A stretch of 64,000 nt of DNA from Streptomyces rapamycinicus NRRL 5491 (GTDB taxonomy: Bacteria > Actinomycetota > Actinomycetes > Streptomycetales > Streptomycetaceae): NCBI RefSeq assembly GCF_024298965.1, contig NZ_CP085193.1:11160001-11224000 (forward strand), in the 5' to 3' direction. The position numbers were made by a program, and so were the translations under genes. Position 1 is the stretch's first letter; every line of letters starts with the position of its first letter. A model generated the notes under the pieces. The model was not told the origin of the DNA. It saw only the letters and a program-made list of their open reading frames with translations, and did no database searches. Shown piece by piece: positions 31,391 through 39,283 of this stretch.

Positions 31391-33015
31391 GTTCGGGCCA
31401 GGCGATCCCCAGCATCGGCGATGTGATGCCGGATGTGTACTTCCCCCAGCCTCCGGCCGCCGAGACCCTCCAGCACACGGTCCAGGACACCGTCCAGAAC
31501 ACCGGAGTGCCGCACCAGACGGTCCAGGGCACCGGGCTGTCGGACCACATCGGCACCGGTGTCGGCCAGCACATCGGCGACGCCGTGCAGAACGCCGGGG
31601 GCCATGCGCTGCACGCCGCCATGGACCAGCTGCACGACCTGATGGTGCCCGCTCTGATCGGCCTCGGCTCGCTCAGCGGGGCGCTGCTCGTCGGCCGCGC
31701 CACCATGGCCGGGGCGCAGGTGCTCGCGGCCGCCGCCATCCGCGCCGCCGAGTACCAGGCCGAGCTGCGGGAGCGGCAGTTGGACGCCCGGCAGGCCGCC
31801 GAGTGCTGGCGGGACGCCGCCTTCGCCGCCGTCCGGGCCAACGCCCGCCTCGACACGCTCCGTGCGCGCATCCGGCGGGCCGCCACGGCCGCCGGACCCG
31901 ACGGGCCCCCGGAGCCGCCCGACCTGCCGCCGCCGCTGGCCCTGACCGGCATGAGCCTGGACGAGGTGTGGCGACGGCTGGCCGACACCGACCGCCGGCT
32001 GCGCCGCGCGGAGGTCGCGTACGCACGCGCCACCATGGAGGCCGCCGCCCGCCCGGTGGCCGGAGCGCACCCCGCGGACTCCGGCTGGCACGCCACCCTG
32101 CGCGCCCGCCGCGTCAAGGCCCTGGAGGCGTACGAGGAGGCCGCCACCGAAACCGAGGCCCGCGACGCGCTGCCGCAGCCGCCGCCCGCCGCCACCGCGG
32201 CCCCGGGCGAGGAGGAAGTGCTGCGGCTGGGCGCCGACCTGCTGGCCATGCTGCCGCGGAATGTGGCGGTGGCCGACTACCGGCTGGTGGAGGAGAAGGT
32301 CACCGTCGCCGCGGAGGTGGCCGCCCAGCGGCCCGCGGCGGCCAGGCGCCATCTGCGGGAGGCCGCCCGGTTCGCCGAGCGGGTCTCGCGTGACGCCGAG
32401 CGGCGGCAGGAGACCGAGGAGTGGGCCGCCCAGCAGCTCGCCTTCCTCCGCGCCGACCACCCCGGCACCCCCGTTCCACTGCCCGACGCCGGGGCGGAGA
32501 TCGCCGTCCTGGAGCGCTTTCTGCACCACGGCGGGACGCTGGAGGAGGCCGAGCGCGCCCGCGTCGCGGCCCGCGTGGGAGAGCGGGGCGACGCGCATCA
32601 GCGGATGTACGCCGCGGAGGTGATCCGCGCGGCGGTCCAGCGGTCGGAGCCGGAGACGGCCGGATACGCCACCTCCGGAGCGGTGCAGTTCATCGACTGG
32701 ACCCCGCCGGGCTGGGGGGACGACCACTGGCTGCGCGTCAGCGTGGACGCCGAGGGCACCGCCCGGGTCTCCACCATGCACCGCGAGCGCGACCCCGCCG
32801 AGGAGACCGACGGCGATCTGGACCTCGACTGGCGGCGGTGCGTCGAGGCCCCCGACCATCTGCGCGAGCTGCGGAAGCTGGCCGAACGGGCTGGGCTCAG
32901 CGTGCCGTTCGAGTTCGACGAGCCACCCGCGCGGCCGGCCCCGCGCACGGCGGCCCGCCCCGCCCACGACCATCGCACCGGACCCAAGGTCCGCCACCGT
33001 GACCAGGAGACGTAA
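31387..33015 (+). CDS. Coiled-coil protein of the kinase/AAA operon, unknown function
   Basis: 542 residues, not recognised. The N-terminus has short TVQ/TG repeats (ETLQHTVQDTVQNTG, HIGTGVGQHIGDAVQNAGG), then a Gly/Ala-rich hydrophobic stretch (LMVPALIGLGSLSGALLVG) that may be a membrane or helix-packing segment. A long Ala/Arg/Glu coiled coil covers about 115-440. The C-terminal about 100 residues look like a small alpha/beta domain (AVQFIDWTPPGWGDDHW). Its ATG overlaps the kinase stop by 4 bp (ATGA) and AGGGAG precedes it. It probably works as an adaptor or scaffold with the kinase and ATPase. Confidence 0.75.
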   Translation: MSSGQAIPSIGDVMPDVYFPQPPAAETLQHTVQDTVQNTGVPHQTVQGTGLSDHIGTGVGQHIGDAVQNAGGHALHAAMDQLHDLMVPALIGLGSLSGALLVGRATMAGAQVLAAAAIRAAEYQAELRERQLDARQAAECWRDAAFAAVRANARLDTLRARIRRAATAAGPDGPPEPPDLPPPLALTGMSLDEVWRRLADTDRRLRRAEVAYARATMEAAARPVAGAHPADSGWHATLRARRVKALEAYEEAATETEARDALPQPPPAATAAPGEEEVLRLGADLLAMLPRNVAVADYRLVEEKVTVAAEVAAQRPAAARRHLREAARFAERVSRDAERRQETEEWAAQQLAFLRADHPGTPVPLPDAGAEIAVLERFLHHGGTLEEAERARVAARVGERGDAHQRMYAAEVIRAAVQRSEPETAGYATSGAVQFIDWTPPGWGDDHWLRVSVDAEGTARVSTMHRERDPAEETDGDLDLDWRRCVEAPDHLRELRKLAERAGLSVPFEFDEPPARPAPRTAARPAHDHRTGPKVRHRDQET

Positions 33016-33017
33016 GT

Positions 33018-35081
33018 ATGACCGAGGCAGCCACCTCCCCGGACCGCGGAGACCGCAGCCTCCCGGCCTTCGCCGAAGAGCTGGTCGGCACGCTCAGCGT
33101 CCACTCCCAGTACGTCCTGCACGGCAGCATCCGGGACATCCACCTCGTCCGCCACGACAAGGACCCCGACGTGGGCGGTCCCGAGCGGACGTACGACGCC
33201 CACCACACCCTCACCGAGGTGCTGTGGAACGCCCTGTGGCAGGAGGGGTACGAGGCGCTGATCCGCTTCGACATCGCCGACGGCTTCACCGTCGTCGCGG
33301 GCCCCGCGGCCAAAGAGGTCCGCGAGGTGCTGCACGGGCGGGACGCCACCGGAGCCGGGCGCGCCCGCCGTGCCGACACCCCCGTCCACCTGGCCGACGC
33401 GGAGCGGATCCTGGGTGACATCGTCACCGGCTGGAAGCAGCGGGGGCGGCAGCAGAAGACACCGGACGGACGCCCCCGCCCGGACACCGCACAGCGTCAA
33501 CAGCCCTACCGGGTGGTCCTGTTGATCGACTACGCCGCCCGGATCCCCACCGATGTCACCCGGCTCAGCGATGCGGAGCGGGACTTCTTCCTCAACTGCC
33601 TGAAGCTGGCCGAGGACGCGCGGCCGATCTCCTCACCGGGCAGCGGACGGCGGCTGTTCAACCCCGTGATCTGGCTCGCCGACGGGGAGCGCGACCTGCC
33701 CACCTGGCTGGTGGCGGGCAGCGAACGGGTCCGTACCATCGGCATCCCGCTGCCCGACCTGGGCAGCAGACGGCGCATGGCCGAGCTGCTGGCCGGGGAG
33801 CACACCGCCGCGTCCGCGCCCGAGGACAACGGGGACGACGGGCCGGTGCGGCTCGACAAGCAACGGCCGCCGGACGAGCACGACCTCGACACCTTTGCCC
33901 GCGCCACCGCCGGACTGACCCTGCGCGCGATGCGGGAGAGTGCCCGGATGGCGCTCGACCGCGGGCTGTCGTTCGCCGAGATGCGGGACGCGGTCCGGGT
34001 CTACCAGCTCGGCGTCAAGGACAACCCGTGGCAGGCGGATTACATCCGCGCGCAGATCAAGAAGGGCGAGGCGGATCTGCGGGCGCGGGTGAAGGGCCAG
34101 GAGAAGGCGGTCGGCAAGACCCTCGACATCCTCAAGCGCGCCGCCCTCGGCCTCTCCGGCGCCCAGGCGTCCCACCCCGGCAGCCGGCCGCGCGGTGTGC
34201 TGTTCTTCGCCGGGCCGACCGGCACCGGCAAGACCGAGCTGGCCAAGTCGGTGGCCAAGCTGCTGTTCGGCACCGAGGACGCCTGTCTGCGCTTCGACAT
34301 GAGCGAGTTCTCCGCACCGCACTCGGTGGACCGGCTGCTCGGCGCACCGCCGGGATACGTGGGCTACGAGGCGGGTGGCGAGCTGACCACGGCGGTGCGC
34401 AACGACCCCTTCCGGGTGGTGCTGTTCGACGAGATCGACAAGGCCGACAAGGGGGTGCTGGACAAGTTCCTCCAGGTGCTCGAGGACGGCCGGCTCACCG
34501 ATGGGCAGGGGGTCACCACGTACTTCAGCGAATGCGTGCTGATCTTCACCTCCAACCTCGGGGTCAGGAAACCGACCGGCGAGGGCGGCCGCGAAGGGCG
34601 GGTGGCCGAGCCCGGTATGCCGTACCACCAGCTGGAGGAGATCATCCTGGCCAATGTGAAGGAACACTTCGTGGAGGGGATCGGCCGCCCGGAGCTGATG
34701 AACCGGTTCGGCGGCAATGTGGTGGTCTTCGACTACATCGACGCCAAGGTGGCCGCCGAGATCTTCGACTCCCAGGTGGGCAACATCCAGCGGGTGCTGC
34801 GCGAGGACCAAGGGGTGCATCTGCGCCTCTCCGACGAGGCGCATCAGGCGCTGTCCACCTACTGCACGGCGGATGTCGACAACGGCGGCCGGGGCATCGG
34901 CATGCTGCTGGAGACGCATCTGATCAACCCGCTGGCACGGGCGCTGTTCGACCAGGAGCAGCTGGCGGGCACGGTGGTCACCGTCACCGGTGTGCGGCCC
35001 GCCACGGACGGGACGGTGGCCCTGGACCTGCGGGTGGTACGCACCGGGGCCGCGGGTTCCGGTCCCGGCGGCGGCCGATGA
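33018..35081 (+). CDS. AAA+ ATPase, ClpB/ClpA second-ring type, with degenerate N-terminal AAA-like region
   Basis: 687 residues. The C-terminal ATPase (about 350-650) is complete: Walker A GPTGTGKTELAKSVA (Lys405), pore loop PPGYVGYEAGGELT, Walker B VVLFDEIDKAD (Glu472), sensor 1 CVLIFTSNLG, arginine finger region LMNRFGGNVVVFD and sensor 2 GGRGIGMLLE. This is the ClpB D2 layout. The N-terminal half has an AAA-like arrangement (VLHGSIRDIHL, RVVLLIDYAARI) but no P-loop, so it is likely inactive or a binding module. There is no ClpP-binding loop evident. It starts 3 bp after the previous gene. A remodelling or unfolding role within the locus is inferred. Confidence 0.9.
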   Translation: MTEAATSPDRGDRSLPAFAEELVGTLSVHSQYVLHGSIRDIHLVRHDKDPDVGGPERTYDAHHTLTEVLWNALWQEGYEALIRFDIADGFTVVAGPAAKEVREVLHGRDATGAGRARRADTPVHLADAERILGDIVTGWKQRGRQQKTPDGRPRPDTAQRQQPYRVVLLIDYAARIPTDVTRLSDAERDFFLNCLKLAEDARPISSPGSGRRLFNPVIWLADGERDLPTWLVAGSERVRTIGIPLPDLGSRRRMAELLAGEHTAASAPEDNGDDGPVRLDKQRPPDEHDLDTFARATAGLTLRAMRESARMALDRGLSFAEMRDAVRVYQLGVKDNPWQADYIRAQIKKGEADLRARVKGQEKAVGKTLDILKRAALGLSGAQASHPGSRPRGVLFFAGPTGTGKTELAKSVAKLLFGTEDACLRFDMSEFSAPHSVDRLLGAPPGYVGYEAGGELTTAVRNDPFRVVLFDEIDKADKGVLDKFLQVLEDGRLTDGQGVTTYFSECVLIFTSNLGVRKPTGEGGREGRVAEPGMPYHQLEEIILANVKEHFVEGIGRPELMNRFGGNVVVFDYIDAKVAAEIFDSQVGNIQRVLREDQGVHLRLSDEAHQALSTYCTADVDNGGRGIGMLLETHLINPLARALFDQEQLAGTVVTVTGVRPATDGTVALDLRVVRTGAAGSGPGGGR

Positions 35082-35701
35082 GTGGTGGGGCCGCTCCGGC
35101 GGGGTGGTGGCGCGAGCCGGACGACGAGGAGGGGGAAGCACCGGCGGGTCCGCCGGAAGCGGCCCCACCGGCGGGACCGGCGGAAGCGGCGGGGAGGGCG
35201 GACGCGGAGGCCCCGGAGGCGCGGCCCGTGCCCGAGCCCCGGCCGGAACCCCGGCCCGCGCCGCCCCCGGCCGGGGTCGAGGTGTCCGCGCCCTGCTGGA
35301 ACTGCCGTGCGCCGGTGGCCCCCCGGGACACCCGCTGCGCGTCCTGCGGCCGTGCGCGCACCCATGCGCTGCTGGTCTGCGCCGAGCCCTGTCTGGAGCT
35401 CCGCCACGGCCCGGGCCCACCGCTGGGCTTGGGCCGCCACCCGGACTGGGCGCCCCGGACCGCCGCCGCGTTCGCGGGCTGGAACAAGGTCTCCCGGCAT
35501 CATGCCTCGATCACGGTGGAGCCGGACGGCACCGCCTGGGTCGAGGAGCCGGAGGCGGGCAGCCGCAACGGTACGTATCTCAACGGTGCCCGGATCGCGG
35601 CGGGTGTGCGCACCCCCGTCCGCGACGGCGACCAGCTGCGGCTCGGGCTGCGGGTCAGCTTCGCCATACGGCTGTACGGACCGGAGCCCGGCACCGGCTG
35701 A
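35078..35701 (+). CDS. FHA-domain protein with zinc ribbon
   Basis: 207 residues. A Pro/Glu/Ala-rich tail (about 1-70) is followed by a zinc ribbon (CWNC ... CASC, about 72-92) and an FHA domain (about 100-200) with the phosphothreonine-binding residues LGLGRHPDW, NKVSRHHASI and GSRNGTYLNG. FHA domains bind pThr, so this protein is the natural reader of the kinase encoded by the first gene of the operon. Its ATG overlaps the AAA gene by 4 bp (ATGA). The stop codon lies in the loop of a strong terminator. Confidence 0.92.
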   Translation: MSGGAAPAGWWREPDDEEGEAPAGPPEAAPPAGPAEAAGRADAEAPEARPVPEPRPEPRPAPPPAGVEVSAPCWNCRAPVAPRDTRCASCGRARTHALLVCAEPCLELRHGPGPPLGLGRHPDWAPRTAAAFAGWNKVSRHHASITVEPDGTAWVEEPEAGSRNGTYLNGARIAAGVRTPVRDGDQLRLGLRVSFAIRLYGPEPGTG

Positions 35702-35713
35702 GCCGGTGCCGGG
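35687..35713. terminator. Perfect hairpin terminator whose loop is the stop codon
   Basis: CCCGGCACCGGC (35687-35698) and GCCGGTGCCGGG (35702-35713) are exact inverted 12-bp arms around TGA (35699-35701), the stop of the FHA gene. The RES gene converges from the other side, so it may serve both operons. Confidence 0.8.
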
Positions 35714-35751
35714 CGGGGTCGCGGGGCGGACCCCCGTGCCGCCCCGCGCGC

Positions 35752-36378
35752 TCATGCCCGCATACCGGGCGGAATGATGACCGCCCGCAGCGGTGCCAGC
35801 AGCTGGTTGGCCTCGCCCGCCCCCTCGAACGTGCCCAGGTTGTGGGCCTGGCCGGGCACCGCCTTCAGTGGCTCCTCCCCGCAGCGGTCGCCGAACAGCA
35901 CCAGGGCGGGGTGCGGGCGGTGCCGCCGCGACTGCCACACCAGCCCCTGGGCGTCCGGCACCTGACGCCGGATCTCCCTCGCCCAGGCGCGGGTCTGCGC
36001 GTACTCGTCGGTCTCCAGCAGCCAGGAGGTCTGGAACACCGCGGCCAGGTCCTCCTCCTCGACCAGCCGTACCAGGAGCAGATGCTCGGTCACTCGCACC
36101 TTGGACAGCGAGCGGGGGGCCGCCAGCGCCCACGGCACCTGACGCCGCCCCTCCGGCCCGGTGAACTCCATGTCCCGCAGCATCACCTCGGCGAGGGTGG
36201 TGGCCGGTGCCACGGCCGCGTAGAGATAGGGGTACCGGTCCTCGGTGGTGGCGTCGAAGCGGTTGCCGCCGAAGAAGGAGTGCGCGGGCCTCGGGTTGAA
36301 CTCGGTGCAGGCGTAGGCGGTTTCATGGCACCTCCACAGCTCGGTGCCCGCGCTCAGGACGAACAGGTTCGGACTCAT
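35752..36378 (-). CDS. RES-domain NAD+ phosphorylase-type toxin
   Basis: 208 residues. The RES fold is clear: GTELWRCHETAY, FFGGNRFDATTEDRYPYLYAA, TLAEVMLRD and GLVWQSRRHRPHPALVLFGDR. The Arg-Glu-Ser residues that name the family are likely Arg40, Glu64 and Ser150. Characterised RES toxins such as MbcT degrade NAD+, in MbcT by phosphorolysis to ADP-ribose-1''-phosphate and nicotinamide. The partner antitoxin normally carries an MbcA/ParS C-terminal domain, and the gene just upstream does. The ATG at 36378 follows GAGGG; an ATG 33 bp earlier is possible. It is the last gene of the CHAT-antitoxin-RES operon. Confidence 0.88.
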   Translation of the reverse strand: MSPNLFVLSAGTELWRCHETAYACTEFNPRPAHSFFGGNRFDATTEDRYPYLYAAVAPATTLAEVMLRDMEFTGPEGRRQVPWALAAPRSLSKVRVTEHLLLVRLVEEEDLAAVFQTSWLLETDEYAQTRAWAREIRRQVPDAQGLVWQSRRHRPHPALVLFGDRCGEEPLKAVPGQAHNLGTFEGAGEANQLLAPLRAVIIPPGMRA

Positions 36379-36404
36379 CCGCGCGCCCTCGGGGGGCGCC
36401 TGCC

Positions 36405-37091
36405 TCACCATCCGCCGTCTCCGATCAGCGCGGCGGCGGCCTCGGTCAGCCGGGCGTCCGGCACCCGCCCCACCAGGGCGGCGGGCGCGTCGCGCAGCCA
36501 GGTGTTGCCGCCGAGCCACCAGTCGGCGGCGCCCCACGGGTCCTGGTCCGACAGCAGCATCCTGTTGATCCGCTGCACCACCGGCCGTGGCTCACCGGTG
36601 TCCGGGTCGAACTGGAACTCCGGGTAGCGGTCGCCGCGTTCGGGATCGGACAGCCGGATCAGCCCGGCCCCGGTGGGATCCTCGGCGGCCGTGCCGGTGA
36701 GCTGCTCCGGGCCCCGCGCGGGGGCGGTCAGCAGCCGTTGCCGTACGGCCCGGGCGATCTCGGCGCTCTCGGGGTCCAGCGCCGGCCAGTCCACGGAGTC
36801 CAGCAGCCGGATCAGCTCGGCCAGCCGGTCGGTGTCCGGCAGGACCGCGGCGGGAGCCGCGCCCCCGGACCTGAACTGGTCCAGCTTTCTGCGCAGTTCC
36901 ATCTCGCGGGGGAGGGGCAGCAGCGCCAGCCGCACCTGCCGCACGGCACCGCGCACGGCCCTGGTGTCGTCTTCGGCGGCCCGCAGCCGCAGCACACTGT
37001 CCTGGAAGCCGCTGAACTGCGCGGCGGTGAGCGAGGCGCGGATCTCCGGCAGATGCCGGCGCAGCAGCTCCAGGAGATCGTCGGTGGTCAT
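36405..37091 (-). CDS. MbcA/Xre-type antitoxin with atypical N-terminal region
   Basis: 228 residues. The C-terminal part (about 155-228) looks like the toxin-binding domain of MbcA/ParS antitoxins: RYPEFQFDPDTGEPRPVV, then WGAADWWLGGN and DAPAALVGRVPDARLTEA. The N-terminal about 120 residues do not look like the usual Xre helix-turn-helix; they are helical (LLELLRRHLPEIRASLTAAQ, LRRKLDQFR). The RES toxin gene follows 26 bp later. The start overlaps the CHAT gene end by 4 bp (ATGA). The antitoxin call rests on the C-terminal pattern and the neighbour, and a profile search would settle it. Confidence 0.75.
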   Translation of the reverse strand: MTTDDLLELLRRHLPEIRASLTAAQFSGFQDSVLRLRAAEDDTRAVRGAVRQVRLALLPLPREMELRRKLDQFRSGGAAPAAVLPDTDRLAELIRLLDSVDWPALDPESAEIARAVRQRLLTAPARGPEQLTGTAAEDPTGAGLIRLSDPERGDRYPEFQFDPDTGEPRPVVQRINRMLLSDQDPWGAADWWLGGNTWLRDAPAALVGRVPDARLTEAAAALIGDGGW

Positions 37092-38896
37092 GCCTGTCGT
37101 CCTTCCACGGGTGCGTGGGGCGCGGGGTTCCCCTGGTGGATGAATCCGGCCCAGGAGACGGTCCGGGCCAGGCCGCCCGCGTCGCGCTGCGTCTCGGCCA
37201 GCAGAAGCCCGGTCAGCCCGGGGACGGGGTGGCGGTCATGGTCGAGCATCCACAGCTGGGCGGCGCGCAGGGCGTCCGGCGGGGCCAGCCCGACGACGGT
37301 CAGCCGGTGGTGGAAGACCACCATCAGCGCGGCCGAGGCGCTGTCCGAGACCTTCCACCGCGAGCCGACCACATCCGTGGCGCCGCGCGCCAGCAGTGCG
37401 GTGGTCGGGGTCAGCGCCTCGTCGTGGTCACGGCTGCTGAGGTCCGTCTCGCAGGCGCTGAGCACGATCAGCGGCCCGGTGGCGGCCCGTTCCCCGGCGG
37501 GTACGTCGAGGATGCGCGTAACCGTCAGCCTGCCCGGGGCCGGGGTGTCCGCGGGGTCGGGGGCGTCTGCGGTGTCCGGGCCGGCCAGGTGGAGGGCCGA
37601 GTCGGTGGGCCGCAGCCCGGCCAGGCCGTGCGCCACCAGGTGCAGCAGCGAGGCGGCGGGCGCGGCCGGGCCTCCGGGCAGGTGGAAGAGCACGTCGTCG
37701 GGCGTGCCCAGGGCGTGCCCGGGCGCGTCCTCGTGCCAGCCGTAGAGCAGGGCCTCGGTGTAGTACGCGGTACGCAGCGCCGTCACCTCGTCCTGCGCCC
37801 AGGTCAGATCCCCGCTGGGGTCGGCCACCAGCACCGCGCGCTCGTTCGCGGGCACCCGGCCGCGCCGGGCGGCCCGCAGGAACTCACCGCCGGACGCGGC
37901 GTACGAGATGACCGCGTCCTCGCAGGCGTACGCGTACCGGCGCCGCACACCGTCCCGTGGCCCGGGGAGGCGGGCGGCGTGCCACGGCACGGCACCGAGG
38001 TTGCCGCACGGCACGAGGACCAGCCGGACCGGCGCGTCGCGCTCCCCGCGCCCGTCCTCCGCTTTCCCGCGCCCGCCTTCCGTCGTCCCGTACCCCCGCA
38101 CCAGATCGGAGCCGCGGCCCGGCAGCCGCTGCGCCGTCTGCTCGGCCAGGTCGGCCATCTGCCCGAGGTCCCGGGAGCGTACGACGGCGGGCACCCGCTC
38201 GAGGATGTCGGCCGCCCAGAACAGGGATTCGGCGGCTTCTTCGGGGAGCGTCGGCGCCAGGTCGGCCACCAGACCGCGCAGCTCGGTCAGATCGGCGGTG
38301 AGCTCAGGGTCCCCCAACGCCACTCGGCGCCCGATGTCGAAGGACTCCAGGAGACGGGACAGGGTGCCGTCCCATCCGGCCGTCATGGCGGGCGTCAGCA
38401 GCAACCGCACCAGGTGGAAGGCGGAGGCACGCTCGTCCCGTGGGCCGAGCACCGCAGGGGCGCGGGCGGCCCGCAGCACCCGCAGGCCCCTGCTCCGGTC
38501 GCCGTCCGTGGGATCGCGCCCGTAGCGCTCGGCGTACAGGCCTCCGAGCCGGGCGCGTACGGTGCACAGCAGCGCGTCCCCGTCCGCTACGGCCGCCGCC
38601 AACTCGGCTTCCAGGCCGTCGAGTTCGGTGATGTGCCGGTCGAGCAGGGTGGAGTCGGCGGTGAGCGGCGGCCGAGTGCCGTCGGGCGCTCGCGTGGCCG
38701 CCGGGCCGTCGGACGGGCCGTCCGGACCGGGGTCCTGCGATCCGGGGTCCTGCGATCTGGGGTCCTGCGATCCGGGGTCCTTCGAACCGGTGCCGGCCGC
38801 CGGGTGCTCGGGCGGGGGCGGGGCGATCCACGCCAGCGCGTCGGCCGCGGCCCGTTCGGCGCGGTCACGTAATGCCGCGAGATCCCTGCCGTGCAT
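37088..38896 (-). CDS. CHAT-domain caspase-like protease
   Basis: 602 residues. The C-terminal CHAT domain (about 330-580) carries the catalytic His423 in SLLHLVAHGL and Cys482 in LIVLSACETD, both in their expected strand-end positions; TALLARGATDVVGSRWKVSD is also typical. The N-terminal part is helical and may be the sensing or regulatory region, with a Pro/Gln-rich repeat (about 38-56) encoded by four 15-bp units. CHAT proteases act in prokaryotic conflict systems such as the Craspase-type effector and gasdermin activation. It heads the operon that encodes the antitoxin and RES toxin. Confidence 0.88.
   Translation of the reverse strand: MHGRDLAALRDRAERAAADALAWIAPPPPEHPAAGTGSKDPGSQDPRSQDPGSQDPGPDGPSDGPAATRAPDGTRPPLTADSTLLDRHITELDGLEAELAAAVADGDALLCTVRARLGGLYAERYGRDPTDGDRSRGLRVLRAARAPAVLGPRDERASAFHLVRLLLTPAMTAGWDGTLSRLLESFDIGRRVALGDPELTADLTELRGLVADLAPTLPEEAAESLFWAADILERVPAVVRSRDLGQMADLAEQTAQRLPGRGSDLVRGYGTTEGGRGKAEDGRGERDAPVRLVLVPCGNLGAVPWHAARLPGPRDGVRRRYAYACEDAVISYAASGGEFLRAARRGRVPANERAVLVADPSGDLTWAQDEVTALRTAYYTEALLYGWHEDAPGHALGTPDDVLFHLPGGPAAPAASLLHLVAHGLAGLRPTDSALHLAGPDTADAPDPADTPAPGRLTVTRILDVPAGERAATGPLIVLSACETDLSSRDHDEALTPTTALLARGATDVVGSRWKVSDSASAALMVVFHHRLTVVGLAPPDALRAAQLWMLDHDRHPVPGLTGLLLAETQRDAGGLARTVSWAGFIHQGNPAPHAPVEGRQA
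38731..38790. repeat. Four 15-bp tandem units inside the CHAT gene
   Basis: Units close to GGTCCTGCGATCCGG start at 38731, 38746, 38761 and 38776 and encode a repeating DPGSQ-type pentapeptide in the linker near the N-terminus. Length variation between strains is likely. Confidence 0.85.
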
Positions 38897-39283
38897 GAAA
38901 CGTCCCCCTTCGTCATGCCGCTCTCAATCATCCGCCCGTCCGCGCGGGCACAGGAGTCCTTTGATCGCTCTTTCCGGAAACCGACCAGAAGACGTCCGCG
39001 AATCGCCCGGCCGGATACGCGGGTGCGGAGCATCACCGGGTGTCCGGACCGGACGGCGAGGAGCGCCGGGTGCCGGGCACGTGCCCCCGGCACAACCCCG
39101 CCCACCTGCGGCAAAGGGGAAAACGGACATGAGGTGAATCGCATGACATCCCGTCACGCCCGGTGAGACACCTTTATCGATGCGTGACCAAATGTGTGGG
39201 TGGCGTGCTCGGCCGAGCCCTACTCTCGCCGGTGAACCAACGTTTCTGCACAGGACCCCCGCGGCGAAAAGGGTGGAGCGTAC
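38897..39283. promoter_or_regulatory. Divergent region between CHAT operon and MHYT gene
   Basis: 387 bp with no convincing gene. A perfect palindrome TTTCCGGAAA lies at 38969-38978, about 75 bp upstream of the CHAT gene. A seven-codon ATG frame with AGGTGA upstream begins at 39143 but nothing supports its use. Confidence 0.4.

Noticed and set aside
39143..39166. Seven-codon ATG frame with an SD-like sequence as leader peptide
   Set aside because: No downstream attenuator or amino-acid bias was seen; chance is more likely.
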